Positions 35,034-43,408 of a stretch of 45,539 nucleotides of DNA are shown piece by piece; position 1 is the stretch's first letter; each line of letters starts with the position of its first letter. Source of the stretch: GCA-2731375 sp964507245 (GTDB taxonomy: Bacteria; Pseudomonadota; Alphaproteobacteria; GCA-2731375); contig CAZDQC010000014.1 of the NCBI GenBank assembly GCA_964507245.1, forward strand, positions 1 to 45,539. The letters are read 5' to 3'. Under the pieces are notes generated by a model. That model made no database searches and was not told the origin of the DNA. It saw only the letters and a program-made list of their open reading frames with translations. A program made the translations under genes and the position numbers.

Positions 35034-35363
35034 TTACTTATCCGTCGGTACCGTTGGGCTGGCCGGAGAGGACGATTGATTCGGCGTGCCACCAGGCTCG
35101 GATTGTTCAAGGATGGACCCGCGCTCACCCGAATTTCCGGCCAGAATTGTCAAGGTCAGCGAAGTGGCGAAGAAACAGGCGGCCAGAAACGCCGTCGAAC
35201 GGGTCAACAAATTGGCGGCTTCCCTACCAGTCATCAGGCCGCCACCAACACCGCCTCCGCCGCCACCCATGCCCAGAGCACCGCCTTCGCTGCGCTGCAG
35301 CAGCACAGTGATGACGATGGCAATCGCCAGCATTAAATGTATGACTAGTAAGACTTCTTGCAT
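35034..35363 (-). CDS. secG: Preprotein translocase subunit SecG
   Basis: Small SecYEG subunit, 109 aa, with two membrane segments ('VLLVIHLMLAIAIVITVLLQ' and 'STAFLAACFFATSLTLTIL'). The conserved 'GGALGMGGG' glycine loop lies between them. A Ser/Pro-rich tail ends the protein. It is usually next to tpiA; here a nitrile hydratase operon lies between. Confidence 0.95.
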   Translation of the reverse strand: MQEVLLVIHLMLAIAIVITVLLQRSEGGALGMGGGGGGVGGGLMTGREAANLLTRSTAFLAACFFATSLTLTILAGNSGERGSILEQSEPGGTPNQSSSPASPTVPTDK

Positions 35364-35914
35364 GTTCGCATCCGATAGACGGTATCTCCAAAGCCAAATA
35401 CCCGCCGAGCTTGACCACGACGGCGGCTTTTACACCATCAACGTTGTCCTGCCAACCGCGTAGTTTAGCGCCATTTCTTTATTCGGCGAACCGACGATTG
35501 GCTAACCGTTCTCATTTAAGCAGCCAGGCGATGTATTCATATGGGATAACCGTTGCGCCCTGCATGCGGCACGACCTTACAATTACAATGAGCCGCGCGT
35601 CATGCGCCATACCCGCGTCGCGGGCGATCCGGCCAGCGAATAGGTTGCGACAGGGCGCGACCAACGGGCGGCGGACTTCATCCCCGCGGCGTCGAAAATG
35701 TAATTGCTCGCAGTGACACCACTGCAGTTCCCGGTTGGTTTAGATCTTAGATATTCGGGATCAAAAATTCTATTTGGTAGACAAATTTCCTGCCGGCACC
35801 CTTCTCGGACGTAATGAAGTCCATCTCGGGGACGCAACCGTCGTGTCCCTTCTCGAATTTTGATTATCATGTGCACAAACCATCTGAACAGCGCACCCTC
35901 TCCGAACTTCTGGG
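35364..35914. other. 551-nt region between secG and nthB with no recognised gene
   Basis: It contains the secG promoter. Two minus-strand frames are open. The first is a 111-codon frame from a TTG at 35918, which overlaps the nthB stop by 4 nt and ends at 35583. The second is a 75-codon stretch (35739-35512) without a good start that ends 'GATVIPYEYIAWLLK'. Neither resembles a nitrile hydratase activator that I know. The second looks protein-like and may be the remnant of a gene. Confidence 0.45.
35427..35455 (-). promoter_or_regulatory. Candidate secG promoter
   Basis: TTGGCA (35455-35450), a 17-nt spacer and TAAAAG (35432-35427) lie about 64 nt before the secG start. secG therefore probably does not depend on the inserted nitrile hydratase transcript. 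Confidence 0.4.
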
Positions 35915-36691
35915 TCAAACATGCAGAGTCGGATATAAACGATCCGAGGGAATTGGCAACGCCAGTATGTCATTGGGTTCAATGGTAACCCTATGAAAAA
36001 AAATTTGGCCGCCAACTATGCTCTCCGCTGCCTCAAGATGTCCGTCCCAAAGGTCTATCAGGACGCAATCATTTGCAGCAACGTTGGAGCCCCAGAGTTC
36101 CTGGGCGGGAAATTTGACGCCATAAATATGTTGCGGCAGGCGATGGCCCTGTCCCTTAGCATTTTCATCGGCGAACACAAAAACACCATGGTCCCTCTCA
36201 ACGATGCCAATTTTGCCGCGCGCATATCGGGGCGCACGGGTATGACCCGTGGGATGATTGTTCAAGACGCGCGCTTTTTGACCAACTCTGAACAGAGGTG
36301 GAACATCATCATCCATAGTAAATTTCCCGCCGCGCCGAACGATCTCCTTCACATTTTCTGCCTTTAACACCCTTTGAGCCAAATCGTCAGGAAAGGGTGT
36401 CGCAGACTGGCCGTTTGCTAGTTCATCCGCCGTGACCAACCCAGTCTCCAGTAGCAATTTCTCCAACCCCACAAGCCAGTTCTGGTAATAACTGTTACGC
36501 AGGTATTGTGCGGGCGATTGCCTTTCCTTGGCATGGCGGGACATGTCGAGGTTCCACTTTCCTATGGCACCAGCCGCCATGTTCATCGCCATGATGCGTC
36601 GTTGCCAATCATAATGGAAAACTGGTTCGCCCGGCTCCGCCCCAATGGGACCAAGGCCGTGCATACCGCCCAGATCGTGGGCACCGTTCAT
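35915..36691 (-). CDS. nthB: Nitrile hydratase beta subunit, cobalt type
   Basis: Structural subunit that completes the active site for hydrating nitriles to amides. It has the hallmark start 'MNGAHDLGGMHGLGPI'. Arg52 ('DMSRHAKER') and Trp72 ('YYQNWLVGLEKLL') are in place; Trp at 72 is typical of Co-type enzymes where Fe-type have Tyr. 'HTRAPRYARGKIG' (about 150-162) and 'GVKFPAQELWG' follow. The family core ends near residue 220 ('LIDLWDGHLE'). The remaining 38 residues are an unusual extension that begins just before a run of eight T. The ATG overlaps the nthA stop by 4 nt. Confidence 0.94.
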   Translation of the reverse strand: MNGAHDLGGMHGLGPIGAEPGEPVFHYDWQRRIMAMNMAAGAIGKWNLDMSRHAKERQSPAQYLRNSYYQNWLVGLEKLLLETGLVTADELANGQSATPFPDDLAQRVLKAENVKEIVRRGGKFTMDDDVPPLFRVGQKARVLNNHPTGHTRAPRYARGKIGIVERDHGVFVFADENAKGQGHRLPQHIYGVKFPAQELWGSNVAANDCVLIDLWDGHLEAAESIVGGQIFFHRVTIEPNDILALPIPSDRLYPTLHV

Positions 36692-37287
36692 GGTGCCGCC
36701 ACCTTTTCAACGCCGATCATGGCGTTGCGACTGACCAGTTGAGCCAGCTCTTTTTGGCTCATCCCATCCGTACCCTGAGGTCGTTCAGGCAACACCAGAT
36801 ACCGCAATTCCGCAGTGCTATCCCAGACTCTCACCGCAATATCAGAACCCACCTCGGTACCGAATTCCGCCAGTACGCCCCGCGGGTCGATCACCGCACG
36901 GGACCGGTAGGGCGCTGATTTATACCAAGTGGGCGGTAGTCCCAGAACGGGCCAAGGGTAACAGGAACACAACGTGCAGACGACCAAGTTATGAACGCCC
37001 GAGGTGTTTTCTACCACATACATATGTTCACCTTGAAGGCCCTGATAACCCATATCTGCAATAGCCGCAGTGGCATCCCGCAACAGCCAATCCTTATATT
37101 CGGGCTCGGACCAGGCACGAGCCACCACGTGACATCCGTTCTGCGGACCGATCTTTTCTTCATACGTCTGAATTAGCACCTCTAAAGCCTCGGGATCGAC
37201 AATTCCCTTGTCAATCAACAAAGATTCCAGAGTGCGTACCCGTAGTTCAGTATCGCTCAAATGGCTATTATCATGATCTTCGCTCAT
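36688..37287 (-). CDS. nthA: Nitrile hydratase alpha subunit, cobalt type
   Basis: Metal-binding catalytic subunit, 199 aa. The metal site is Cys104-Thr-Leu-Cys107-Ser-Cys109, followed by 'YPWPVLGLPPTWYKS'. Thr (not Ser) after the first Cys marks the non-corrin cobalt type. In the family, two of these cysteines are oxidised to sulfinic and sulfenic acid. The ATG at 37287 has GGTGGAG about 8 nt upstream; the longer frame into tpiA is not used. It follows tpiA by 13 nt, so it is probably transcribed from the tpiA promoter. No activator gene (P14K type) is recognised next to it. Confidence 0.95.
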   Translation of the reverse strand: MSEDHDNSHLSDTELRVRTLESLLIDKGIVDPEALEVLIQTYEEKIGPQNGCHVVARAWSEPEYKDWLLRDATAAIADMGYQGLQGEHMYVVENTSGVHNLVVCTLCSCYPWPVLGLPPTWYKSAPYRSRAVIDPRGVLAEFGTEVGSDIAVRVWDSTAELRYLVLPERPQGTDGMSQKELAQLVSRNAMIGVEKVAAP

Positions 37288-37300
37288 GACGCTACTCCAC

Positions 37301-38062
37301 CTAAATACATGTCTGGACGATGGGCCAGAAGTCAGCAACGGACAAGGATGCCCCGCCAACCAAAGCACCATTAACATTTCGCACCGACAAAAGTTCAGCC
37401 GCGTTGGATCCTTTTACAGAACCCCCATATAGCAGCCGCATATTACCTCCCTGGTCACGAAACCGCCTTTGCAACCGGGCCCGGATAAAGCCATGAACCT
37501 CCGCCACGTCATCCGTCGTTGGGGTCAGGCCGGTACCAATCGCCCAGATCGGTTCATATGCGATCACGGTATTTTTGGCGATGCAATTCCCGGGCAGCGA
37601 TACCGTTAGTTGTTTTCCGACTACCTCCAACGTTTTGCCGCGCTTTCGCTCTGCCGCCGTTTCACCGACGCAAACGATAGCGCGCAGGCCTGCTTTATGT
37701 GCTGCTTCCGCCTTGGCGCGAACCATCTTGTTGCTTTCCTTATGCTCGGCACGCCGTTCCGAATGGCCGACAATGACGTATGCACAACCCAAATCCATTA
37801 ACATGGCCGCGGAAACATCGCCAGTATGAGGTCCCGCCTCGTTCGCATGGCAGTCCTGCCCCCCAATCGCAACGCGACTGCTCTTTACGGCTTCATGGAG
37901 GGTCGCCAACAGTGTAGCAGGCGGGCAAATCAGCACGTCGCATTCCGCCCTTGGTCGTTTTGCCAGTCGCGTCACCAATTTCGTCACCTCTCGTTTGCCG
38001 ACCGATTTCAGGCCATTCATCTTCCAGTTTCCGGCAATCAGGGGGCGTATTTTTGCAGCCAT
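37301..38062 (-). CDS. tpiA: Triosephosphate isomerase
   Basis: Glycolytic enzyme, 253 aa. 'RPLIAGNWKMNG' carries the N-terminal catalytic lysine. The catalytic His is in 'VIVGHSERR' and the catalytic Glu in 'IAYEPIWAIGTG'. Three ATG codons lie close together (38071, 38068, 38062). I chose 38062 because GAGG is then about 9 nt upstream. It is divergent from ppiD. Confidence 0.97.
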   Translation of the reverse strand: MAAKIRPLIAGNWKMNGLKSVGKREVTKLVTRLAKRPRAECDVLICPPATLLATLHEAVKSSRVAIGGQDCHANEAGPHTGDVSAAMLMDLGCAYVIVGHSERRAEHKESNKMVRAKAEAAHKAGLRAIVCVGETAAERKRGKTLEVVGKQLTVSLPGNCIAKNTVIAYEPIWAIGTGLTPTTDDVAEVHGFIRARLQRRFRDQGGNMRLLYGGSVKGSNAAELLSVRNVNGALVGGASLSVADFWPIVQTCI

Positions 38063-38150
38063 ATCCATCATCCTCGTTTGTCGATCCGTTTGGGCAAGAT
38101 GTAGCAGAAATTTGCCGTCGCGGGTATGATCAAAGAGCCCTGATCGATGC

Positions 38151-38179
38151 TTGCTCCAAAGCTGCTCGGTTCCTATGAT
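38151..38179 (+). promoter_or_regulatory. Candidate ppiD promoter
   Basis: TTGCTC (38151-38156), a 17-nt spacer and TATGAT (38174-38179) lie about 75 nt before the ppiD start, in the tpiA-ppiD divergent region. Confidence 0.35.
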
Positions 38180-38255
38180 GCCGCGCCGTTTCAACGGTTA
38201 CCCGCGGCGTTCGCAGTAGCAAAATTTGAATGAATTATTTGGATCAGAATACAGC

Positions 38256-40163
38256 ATGCTGAACACCTTACGTGAAAGTACCGGCTCCTGGATTGTCAAG
38301 ATTTTTTTAGGACTATTGGTCCTCAGCTTCGCTGCCTGGGGAATTGGAGACCTATTCCGCCTGAAACCGGATGCTGCCGTAGTGACAGTGGCCGATATCA
38401 GGATCAGTGGAGGTGAAATCCTCAACGATTTTAAGCGTCAGGTCCGTCGCATGCAGCAAAGCCTTGGCCCCTCTTTTGACACCCAGCAGGCCCGGCAATT
38501 GGGTATGGTGGATCAGGTAATACAGCAGGCCGTAACGCGGGCATTGTATGACCAAGAAGTGGCGGAACTTGAACTAACAATTTCGGACGCAGATATCGTC
38601 GCATGGATTCAGCAATCCTCAGCCTTTAAAAATAGCTTTGGGCGCTTTGATAAGCTGCGTTTCGAGCAGGTGATCGCCCAGAATGGATTTAATGAACAGA
38701 CTTACATCGCGGCATCGCGCCGTGACCTATCTCGCGACCAATTGTTTGCATCCATTACCGGTGGAACACAGGTACCGGCACCCGTGGTCCAAGCGTTTTA
38801 CCAATTCCAAGAGGAAACGAGGATTTTCGAAGTTCTCAATCTGCCTTACGACAAGATAACGGCCGTCGCCAATCCCACCGAAACCGATTTAAACGCCTAT
38901 CACGAGGCGCATAAGAACCAGTTCATGGCGCCAGAATTCCGTTCCCTGTTGTATCTGACCCTACGACCTGAACATTTGTTAGACGAAATTCTTGCCTCTG
39001 ACGAGGAAGTGGCGGCGACCTACGAAGCTCGCCTGAACGAGTTCACCATTCCTGCCAGCCGGGAGGTGGAGCAAGTTGTGGTCGCGGAGGAAACAGCTGC
39101 ACTAAAAATTGCCGACCGCCTGAAGGATGGCAGAGATTTTTATGCCGTGGCGAAGGAACTGGCAGATATGGATAAGCAATCCGTCAAGTTGGGCCGCATG
39201 TTAAAGGCCGATTTGCCCGAAGAGGCCGCGGAAGCCGTCTTTGCCATGTCGAAGGGTCAGATAAGCGAACCCATCGAAACCGGATTGGGCTGGCATATTT
39301 TCCGGGTTCTTGATGTCATAGTAGGCCACACAAAACCGGTCACGGAGGTTCGCGAGCAATTGATCCAAGAGGTCAAGATGGAGAAAGCAGCCGAGACCAT
39401 GTTTGAGTTGGCTAACAAAGTAGAGGATGAACTGGCGGGCGGTTCGACACTGAAAGAGATTGCCGAGGCGTTTAATCTTAATCACGGGGTTTTATCTGCA
39501 GTGGATAGTCGAGGTAGAGGCCGGGACGGGAATCCTGTAGCCGCCCTGCCGAAGGCCCCCAGCTTTATCCGTGAAGCCTTCGCAATCCAAATCGGTGATG
39601 AAGGGGAGTTAAAAGAAGCCTCTGATGGGAGCTATTACTTGGTCCAGGTCAACAAAATCACCGAGACCACGGTGAAACCGATAGGCGAGGTGCGCAGCGA
39701 AGTTCGCAAGGCAGTCTTAAAGGAACGACGAGCCAAGGCCGGCAGCGAGCAAGCGGAAAAAATTGCGGCAGAGACCCGCTCCGGAAAAAAACTGGCTAGC
39801 CTTGCCAAAGCCGGCGTTTCTACCGTCAAGACCCTGGGACCTCTCAACAGACAAAAGGCAGGAATTCATCAGAAACTGGGTGGCGAACTAGCAACCAAGT
39901 TGTTCGGGCTTCGCGATGGAGAGATAGCGGAAGGTCCGGCACAGGATGGCGTCAGCCACTCCATAGTGCGGCTGGTTAAGGTCATCAATGCTGACCACAA
40001 AAAAGGTAAAGAAAATCTGAACCGCCTGACCGAGTTTGTCCGAGGTTCTATGACCGATGATATATTGGCGCAATACCGGTCGGCTCTTCGCAAAAAATAT
40101 AGTGTTGAAATCAATGACCGGGTCATTGATGCCTTGTTCGATGAAATGAATGTACGTGGATAG
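38256..40163 (+). CDS. ppiD: PpiD/SurA-type periplasmic chaperone (peptidyl-prolyl isomerase family)
   Basis: A 635-aa membrane-anchored periplasmic foldase. One N-terminal membrane anchor ('IVKIFLGLLVLSFAAWGIG') is followed by a SurA-N-like chaperone region. A parvulin-like domain (about residues 250-355, ending 'GQISEPIETGLGWHIFRV') follows, then a long C-terminal part. The usual parvulin 'GGDLG' motif is degenerate, so isomerase activity is doubtful, as in E. coli PpiD. The ATG at 38256 fits the anchor best; an ATG at 38226 is possible. In many alphaproteobacteria trpE follows; here it does not. Confidence 0.92.
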   Translation: MLNTLRESTGSWIVKIFLGLLVLSFAAWGIGDLFRLKPDAAVVTVADIRISGGEILNDFKRQVRRMQQSLGPSFDTQQARQLGMVDQVIQQAVTRALYDQEVAELELTISDADIVAWIQQSSAFKNSFGRFDKLRFEQVIAQNGFNEQTYIAASRRDLSRDQLFASITGGTQVPAPVVQAFYQFQEETRIFEVLNLPYDKITAVANPTETDLNAYHEAHKNQFMAPEFRSLLYLTLRPEHLLDEILASDEEVAATYEARLNEFTIPASREVEQVVVAEETAALKIADRLKDGRDFYAVAKELADMDKQSVKLGRMLKADLPEEAAEAVFAMSKGQISEPIETGLGWHIFRVLDVIVGHTKPVTEVREQLIQEVKMEKAAETMFELANKVEDELAGGSTLKEIAEAFNLNHGVLSAVDSRGRGRDGNPVAALPKAPSFIREAFAIQIGDEGELKEASDGSYYLVQVNKITETTVKPIGEVRSEVRKAVLKERRAKAGSEQAEKIAAETRSGKKLASLAKAGVSTVKTLGPLNRQKAGIHQKLGGELATKLFGLRDGEIAEGPAQDGVSHSIVRLVKVINADHKKGKENLNRLTEFVRGSMTDDILAQYRSALRKKYSVEINDRVIDALFDEMNVRG

Positions 40164-40254
40164 TTCACAGATTTTGGCGTCAATTACGCGATGGGCCGCC
40201 GCGAATAATGTGCCATATAGTTGTTATACATAGCTGGGGATGCATTGATGTACC

Positions 40255-41037
40255 ATGCGACCTGATGTCATAGATTTGCGAGAATTCTATGGGACGCGAC
40301 TAGGACAGGTAGCGCGCAAGTTTGTCCGGTACCGAATCCGGCAGTTGTGGCCTGACTTAAGCGGTTTAGATCTGCTAGCGCTTGGCTACCCGACTCCTTA
40401 CCTGCGCCAGTTCCAGGGCGAGGCACAAAGGGTCGTGGCGTTCATGCCCGCCCAACAGGGCGTACACCGTTGGCCCCTCCGGGACTGCAATCAGGTCGCA
40501 TTGGCCGACGAAATGGAGTTACCGTTGCCCGATGCCAGCGTCGACCGGGTATTGCTTGTTCATGGGCTGGAAAATACCGAGCAAGTGGTGCCACTTTTTC
40601 GGGAGGTCTGGCGCGTACTGGCATCCGGTGGTCGGCTGTTGGTGGTGGTGCCAAATCGTCGAGGCATCTGGGCGCGGATGGAGCGAACGCCTTTTGGGCA
40701 GGGTCACCCCTATAGTCCGGGTCAGTTGTCGCGTCTGTTACGTGACAATCTATTTCTGCCTGGTGAACGGATATCAGCCCTTTATGTCCCGCCGCTACGG
40801 TCTCGCTTGCTGTTACGCACTGCCGGTGCGTGGGAAAATTTAGGGTATAGGTGGGGCAACACTTTTGCAGGCGTGTTGTTAATGGAAGCAGACAAACAAA
40901 TTTATGCAGTGCCCGCAACAAAATTGCGGCGACGCCAGCCAATCGCCTTGCCCTTACCAGCAACGACGTCAGGCGCAACTGGCTTGATAGGCACCACACA
41001 GCGTGAAAGTTTAGATCGTGGTCGGGTGCCAAAGTAA
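40255..41037 (+). CDS. Class I SAM-dependent methyltransferase-like protein
   Basis: A 260-aa Rossmann-like protein of the methyltransferase type 11 kind. The motif I region reads 'LDLLALGYPTPYL' in place of the usual acidic-glycine loop. Later motifs are clearer ('ADEMELPLPDASVDRVLLVHGLE', 'FREVWRVLASGGRLLVVVPN'). Alphaproteobacterial relatives share this altered loop, so it is probably not decay. The substrate is unknown. It stands alone between ppiD and fadH. Confidence 0.82.
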   Translation: MRPDVIDLREFYGTRLGQVARKFVRYRIRQLWPDLSGLDLLALGYPTPYLRQFQGEAQRVVAFMPAQQGVHRWPLRDCNQVALADEMELPLPDASVDRVLLVHGLENTEQVVPLFREVWRVLASGGRLLVVVPNRRGIWARMERTPFGQGHPYSPGQLSRLLRDNLFLPGERISALYVPPLRSRLLLRTAGAWENLGYRWGNTFAGVLLMEADKQIYAVPATKLRRRQPIALPLPATTSGATGLIGTTQRESLDRGRVPK

Positions 41038-41358
41038 GTACGAGCCAATACTATGTGGCAAATGGGGCGCAATTCCAATGCGTGATAGCGATCTGAGACC
41101 GCGCCTGAATCTCTGGCAATAACCAAACTGCAGCCGACAGAGCAAACAAGATGGGCGCCCGTTGCCTTTTGCTCCTTCGCTACTTACCTCGCCCTAGAAT
41201 GCAGCGCTAATTTGTGTTTGAACAACAACGCCGTGATTTTGAGGAAGCAGTCGCCGAGTTGTGGGAAAGTTGTAATCTGATACACCAACTACTGGATAAG
41301 AACAAAAGTATTCCAGCCGCCCTGCCAACCAAGGACAAACCTGACCGGAGCGAAAATT
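41038..41358. other. Intergenic region upstream of fadH
   Basis: There are 321 nt without a convincing gene. A GTG-started frame (41214-41468) overlaps fadH by over 100 nt and is rejected. I see no confident promoter. The only symmetry is a short GGGCGCCC at 41152-41159. Confidence 0.4.
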
Positions 41359-43386
41359 ATGTCTGCCTTCTATCCCCACCTGCTTGCGCCGTTGGAGCTC
41401 GGTTTCACTACACTGCGAAACAGGGTCATGATGGGCTCTATGCATACCGGTCTGGAAGAGCACCCTGATGGATTTCGGCGTATGGCGCGATTTTTCGGTG
41501 ACCGAGCAGCCGGACAAGCCGGCTTAATCGTCACCGGTGGAATTTCGCCGAATAAATCCGGCAGTCTGGGACTTGGCGGCGCCACATTAGAAGACGGTGC
41601 CAAAGGACATGCCTTAATCACGGATGCAGTGCATCAGGCGCACGGCAAAATCCTGATGCAGATCCTGCATGGAGGCCGATATTCCCGTATACCTGAACCC
41701 GTCGCTCCCTCCCCGATTAGCTCTCGTATCAACCCGACCACTCCCCGCGCTCTTAACCCAGATGAGATTCTAAAGACCATCGAGGACTTCGCCACCTGCG
41801 CCCGGCGAGCCCGGGATGCCGGCTATGACGGCGTGGAAATCATGGGTTCGGAAGGATATTTGATAACGCAGTTTATATCTCTTAGAACTAATCAACGGGA
41901 AGACCAATGGGGTGGTAGCCTGGAGAACCGCCTGCGCTTTCCCATCGAAGTGACGCGCCAGACGCGGCAAGCCTGCGGCGAAGATTTTATCATCCTCTAC
42001 CGCCTGTCTATGCTGGACCTCGTGGAAGGTGGCTTGTCATGGGCTGAAACGGTAAAACTGGCACAGGCCCTTGAATCAGCTGGTGCCACTATGTTCAATA
42101 CCGGCATCGGCTGGCATGAAGCTCGCATACCGACAATAATGCATTCTGTGCCCCGTGGCGCCTTCGCCTGGGTCACGTCGCGACTGATGGGTAAGGTCGG
42201 CGTACCGATCATTACCTCCAACAGGATCAATAACCCCGATCAGGCCGAGGCATTGATCGCGGCCGGTAGCGCCGACATGGTTTCCATGGCACGGCCCTTC
42301 CTGGCCGATGCCGATCTTGTCGCCAAGGCCATAGCCGGAAGGGCGGATGAGATTAACACCTGCATCGCCTGTAATCAGGGCTGTCTGGACTATATCTTCA
42401 AGGGCAAGGTCTGCACTTGCCTGGTCAATCCACGGGCCTGTTACGAAACAGAGCTAGAGATCAAACCCGCTGCGGCCGCCAAAAAACTGGTGGTAGTCGG
42501 CGCGGGACCGGGGGGGATGTCCTACGCTGTTACTGCCGCTAAACGAGGACATGACGTCACGATTTTCGAGGCATCGGATCGTGTTGGTGGGCAGTTCAAC
42601 ATGGCGATGACCATTCCCGGCAAGGAAGATTATGGCGAGACCATCCGTTATTGGCAGGCCCAAATTAAACGCCTTGGCATAATTTTGCACCTGAATAAGC
42701 GTGCCACCATGAAAGAGCTGCTGTCAGGCGGCTATGACGAAGTAATTTTAGCCACTGGCGTTACTCCTCGTGCATTGGATCTGCCAGGCGTCGATAACGA
42801 GATGGTGCTGTCCTATGTGGATGTGCTCAAGGACCAAAAGGCCGTCGGTCACCGCGTCGCCATTATTGGCGCAGGTGGAATCGGTTTTGATACAGCGGTG
42901 TTTTTGGCTCATGAATTCGGCCCGGGCGATCCCGCCAAGCCTGATATTGACCGCTGGTTGCGGGAGTGGGGAGTGGACCGCGATCCCGAACATGACGGCG
43001 GCCTATCCCCCGCCGGCCCTGAGATGCAATCGCCGCGGCAGATCACCCTGCTACAACGCAAACCACAGGCCTTGGGTCGTAGTCTTGGACTTACCACGGG
43101 CTGGGCCCTTAAGGCGGAACTGCAAATGAAGGGAGTAGAAATGATTGGCGGTGTCACATACCGCAAAATTGATGGAGATGGCCTGCATATCACGGTGGAT
43201 AAAATAGATCGGCTAATTGCCGTGGACAACATCGTGGTCTGCGCCGGGCAGGAAGAACTGCGAAATTTGCAAGACGATCTGATTGCGGCTGGGATGAAAG
43301 TGCACGTGATTGGAGGCGCCGATAAAGCGAGCGAAGTGGACGCTCTGCGCGCTATGGAACAAGGTTTCCGCTTAGCGGCACTATAA
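41359..43386 (+). CDS. fadH: 2,4-dienoyl-CoA reductase (FadH-type, FMN/FAD/4Fe-4S)
   Basis: A 675-aa three-domain oxidoreductase needed for beta-oxidation of unsaturated fatty acids. The N-terminal TIM barrel (old yellow enzyme type) has Tyr167 ('GSEGYLI') and His253 ('GWHEARIPT') at the E. coli FadH active-site positions. The iron-sulfur cysteines are 335, 338, 342 and 354 ('CIACNQGC', 'CTCLVNP'). The C-terminal FAD and NADPH folds start 'LVVVGAGPGGMSYA' and 'VAIIGAGGIGFDTA'. GGAG lies 8 nt before the ATG. The acyl-CoA dehydrogenase gene follows by 22 nt, supporting a fatty-acid role. A related trimethylamine-dehydrogenase-like enzyme is less likely. Confidence 0.92.
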   Translation: MSAFYPHLLAPLELGFTTLRNRVMMGSMHTGLEEHPDGFRRMARFFGDRAAGQAGLIVTGGISPNKSGSLGLGGATLEDGAKGHALITDAVHQAHGKILMQILHGGRYSRIPEPVAPSPISSRINPTTPRALNPDEILKTIEDFATCARRARDAGYDGVEIMGSEGYLITQFISLRTNQREDQWGGSLENRLRFPIEVTRQTRQACGEDFIILYRLSMLDLVEGGLSWAETVKLAQALESAGATMFNTGIGWHEARIPTIMHSVPRGAFAWVTSRLMGKVGVPIITSNRINNPDQAEALIAAGSADMVSMARPFLADADLVAKAIAGRADEINTCIACNQGCLDYIFKGKVCTCLVNPRACYETELEIKPAAAAKKLVVVGAGPGGMSYAVTAAKRGHDVTIFEASDRVGGQFNMAMTIPGKEDYGETIRYWQAQIKRLGIILHLNKRATMKELLSGGYDEVILATGVTPRALDLPGVDNEMVLSYVDVLKDQKAVGHRVAIIGAGGIGFDTAVFLAHEFGPGDPAKPDIDRWLREWGVDRDPEHDGGLSPAGPEMQSPRQITLLQRKPQALGRSLGLTTGWALKAELQMKGVEMIGGVTYRKIDGDGLHITVDKIDRLIAVDNIVVCAGQEELRNLQDDLIAAGMKVHVIGGADKASEVDALRAMEQGFRLAAL

Positions 43387-43408
43387 ATTTGCAAGTAGGA
43401 GAGGCCAT

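Noticed and set aside
41214..41468. 84-codon GTG-started ORF before fadH
   Set aside because: It overlaps fadH by over 100 nt in another frame, and the fadH start has a clear ribosome site.
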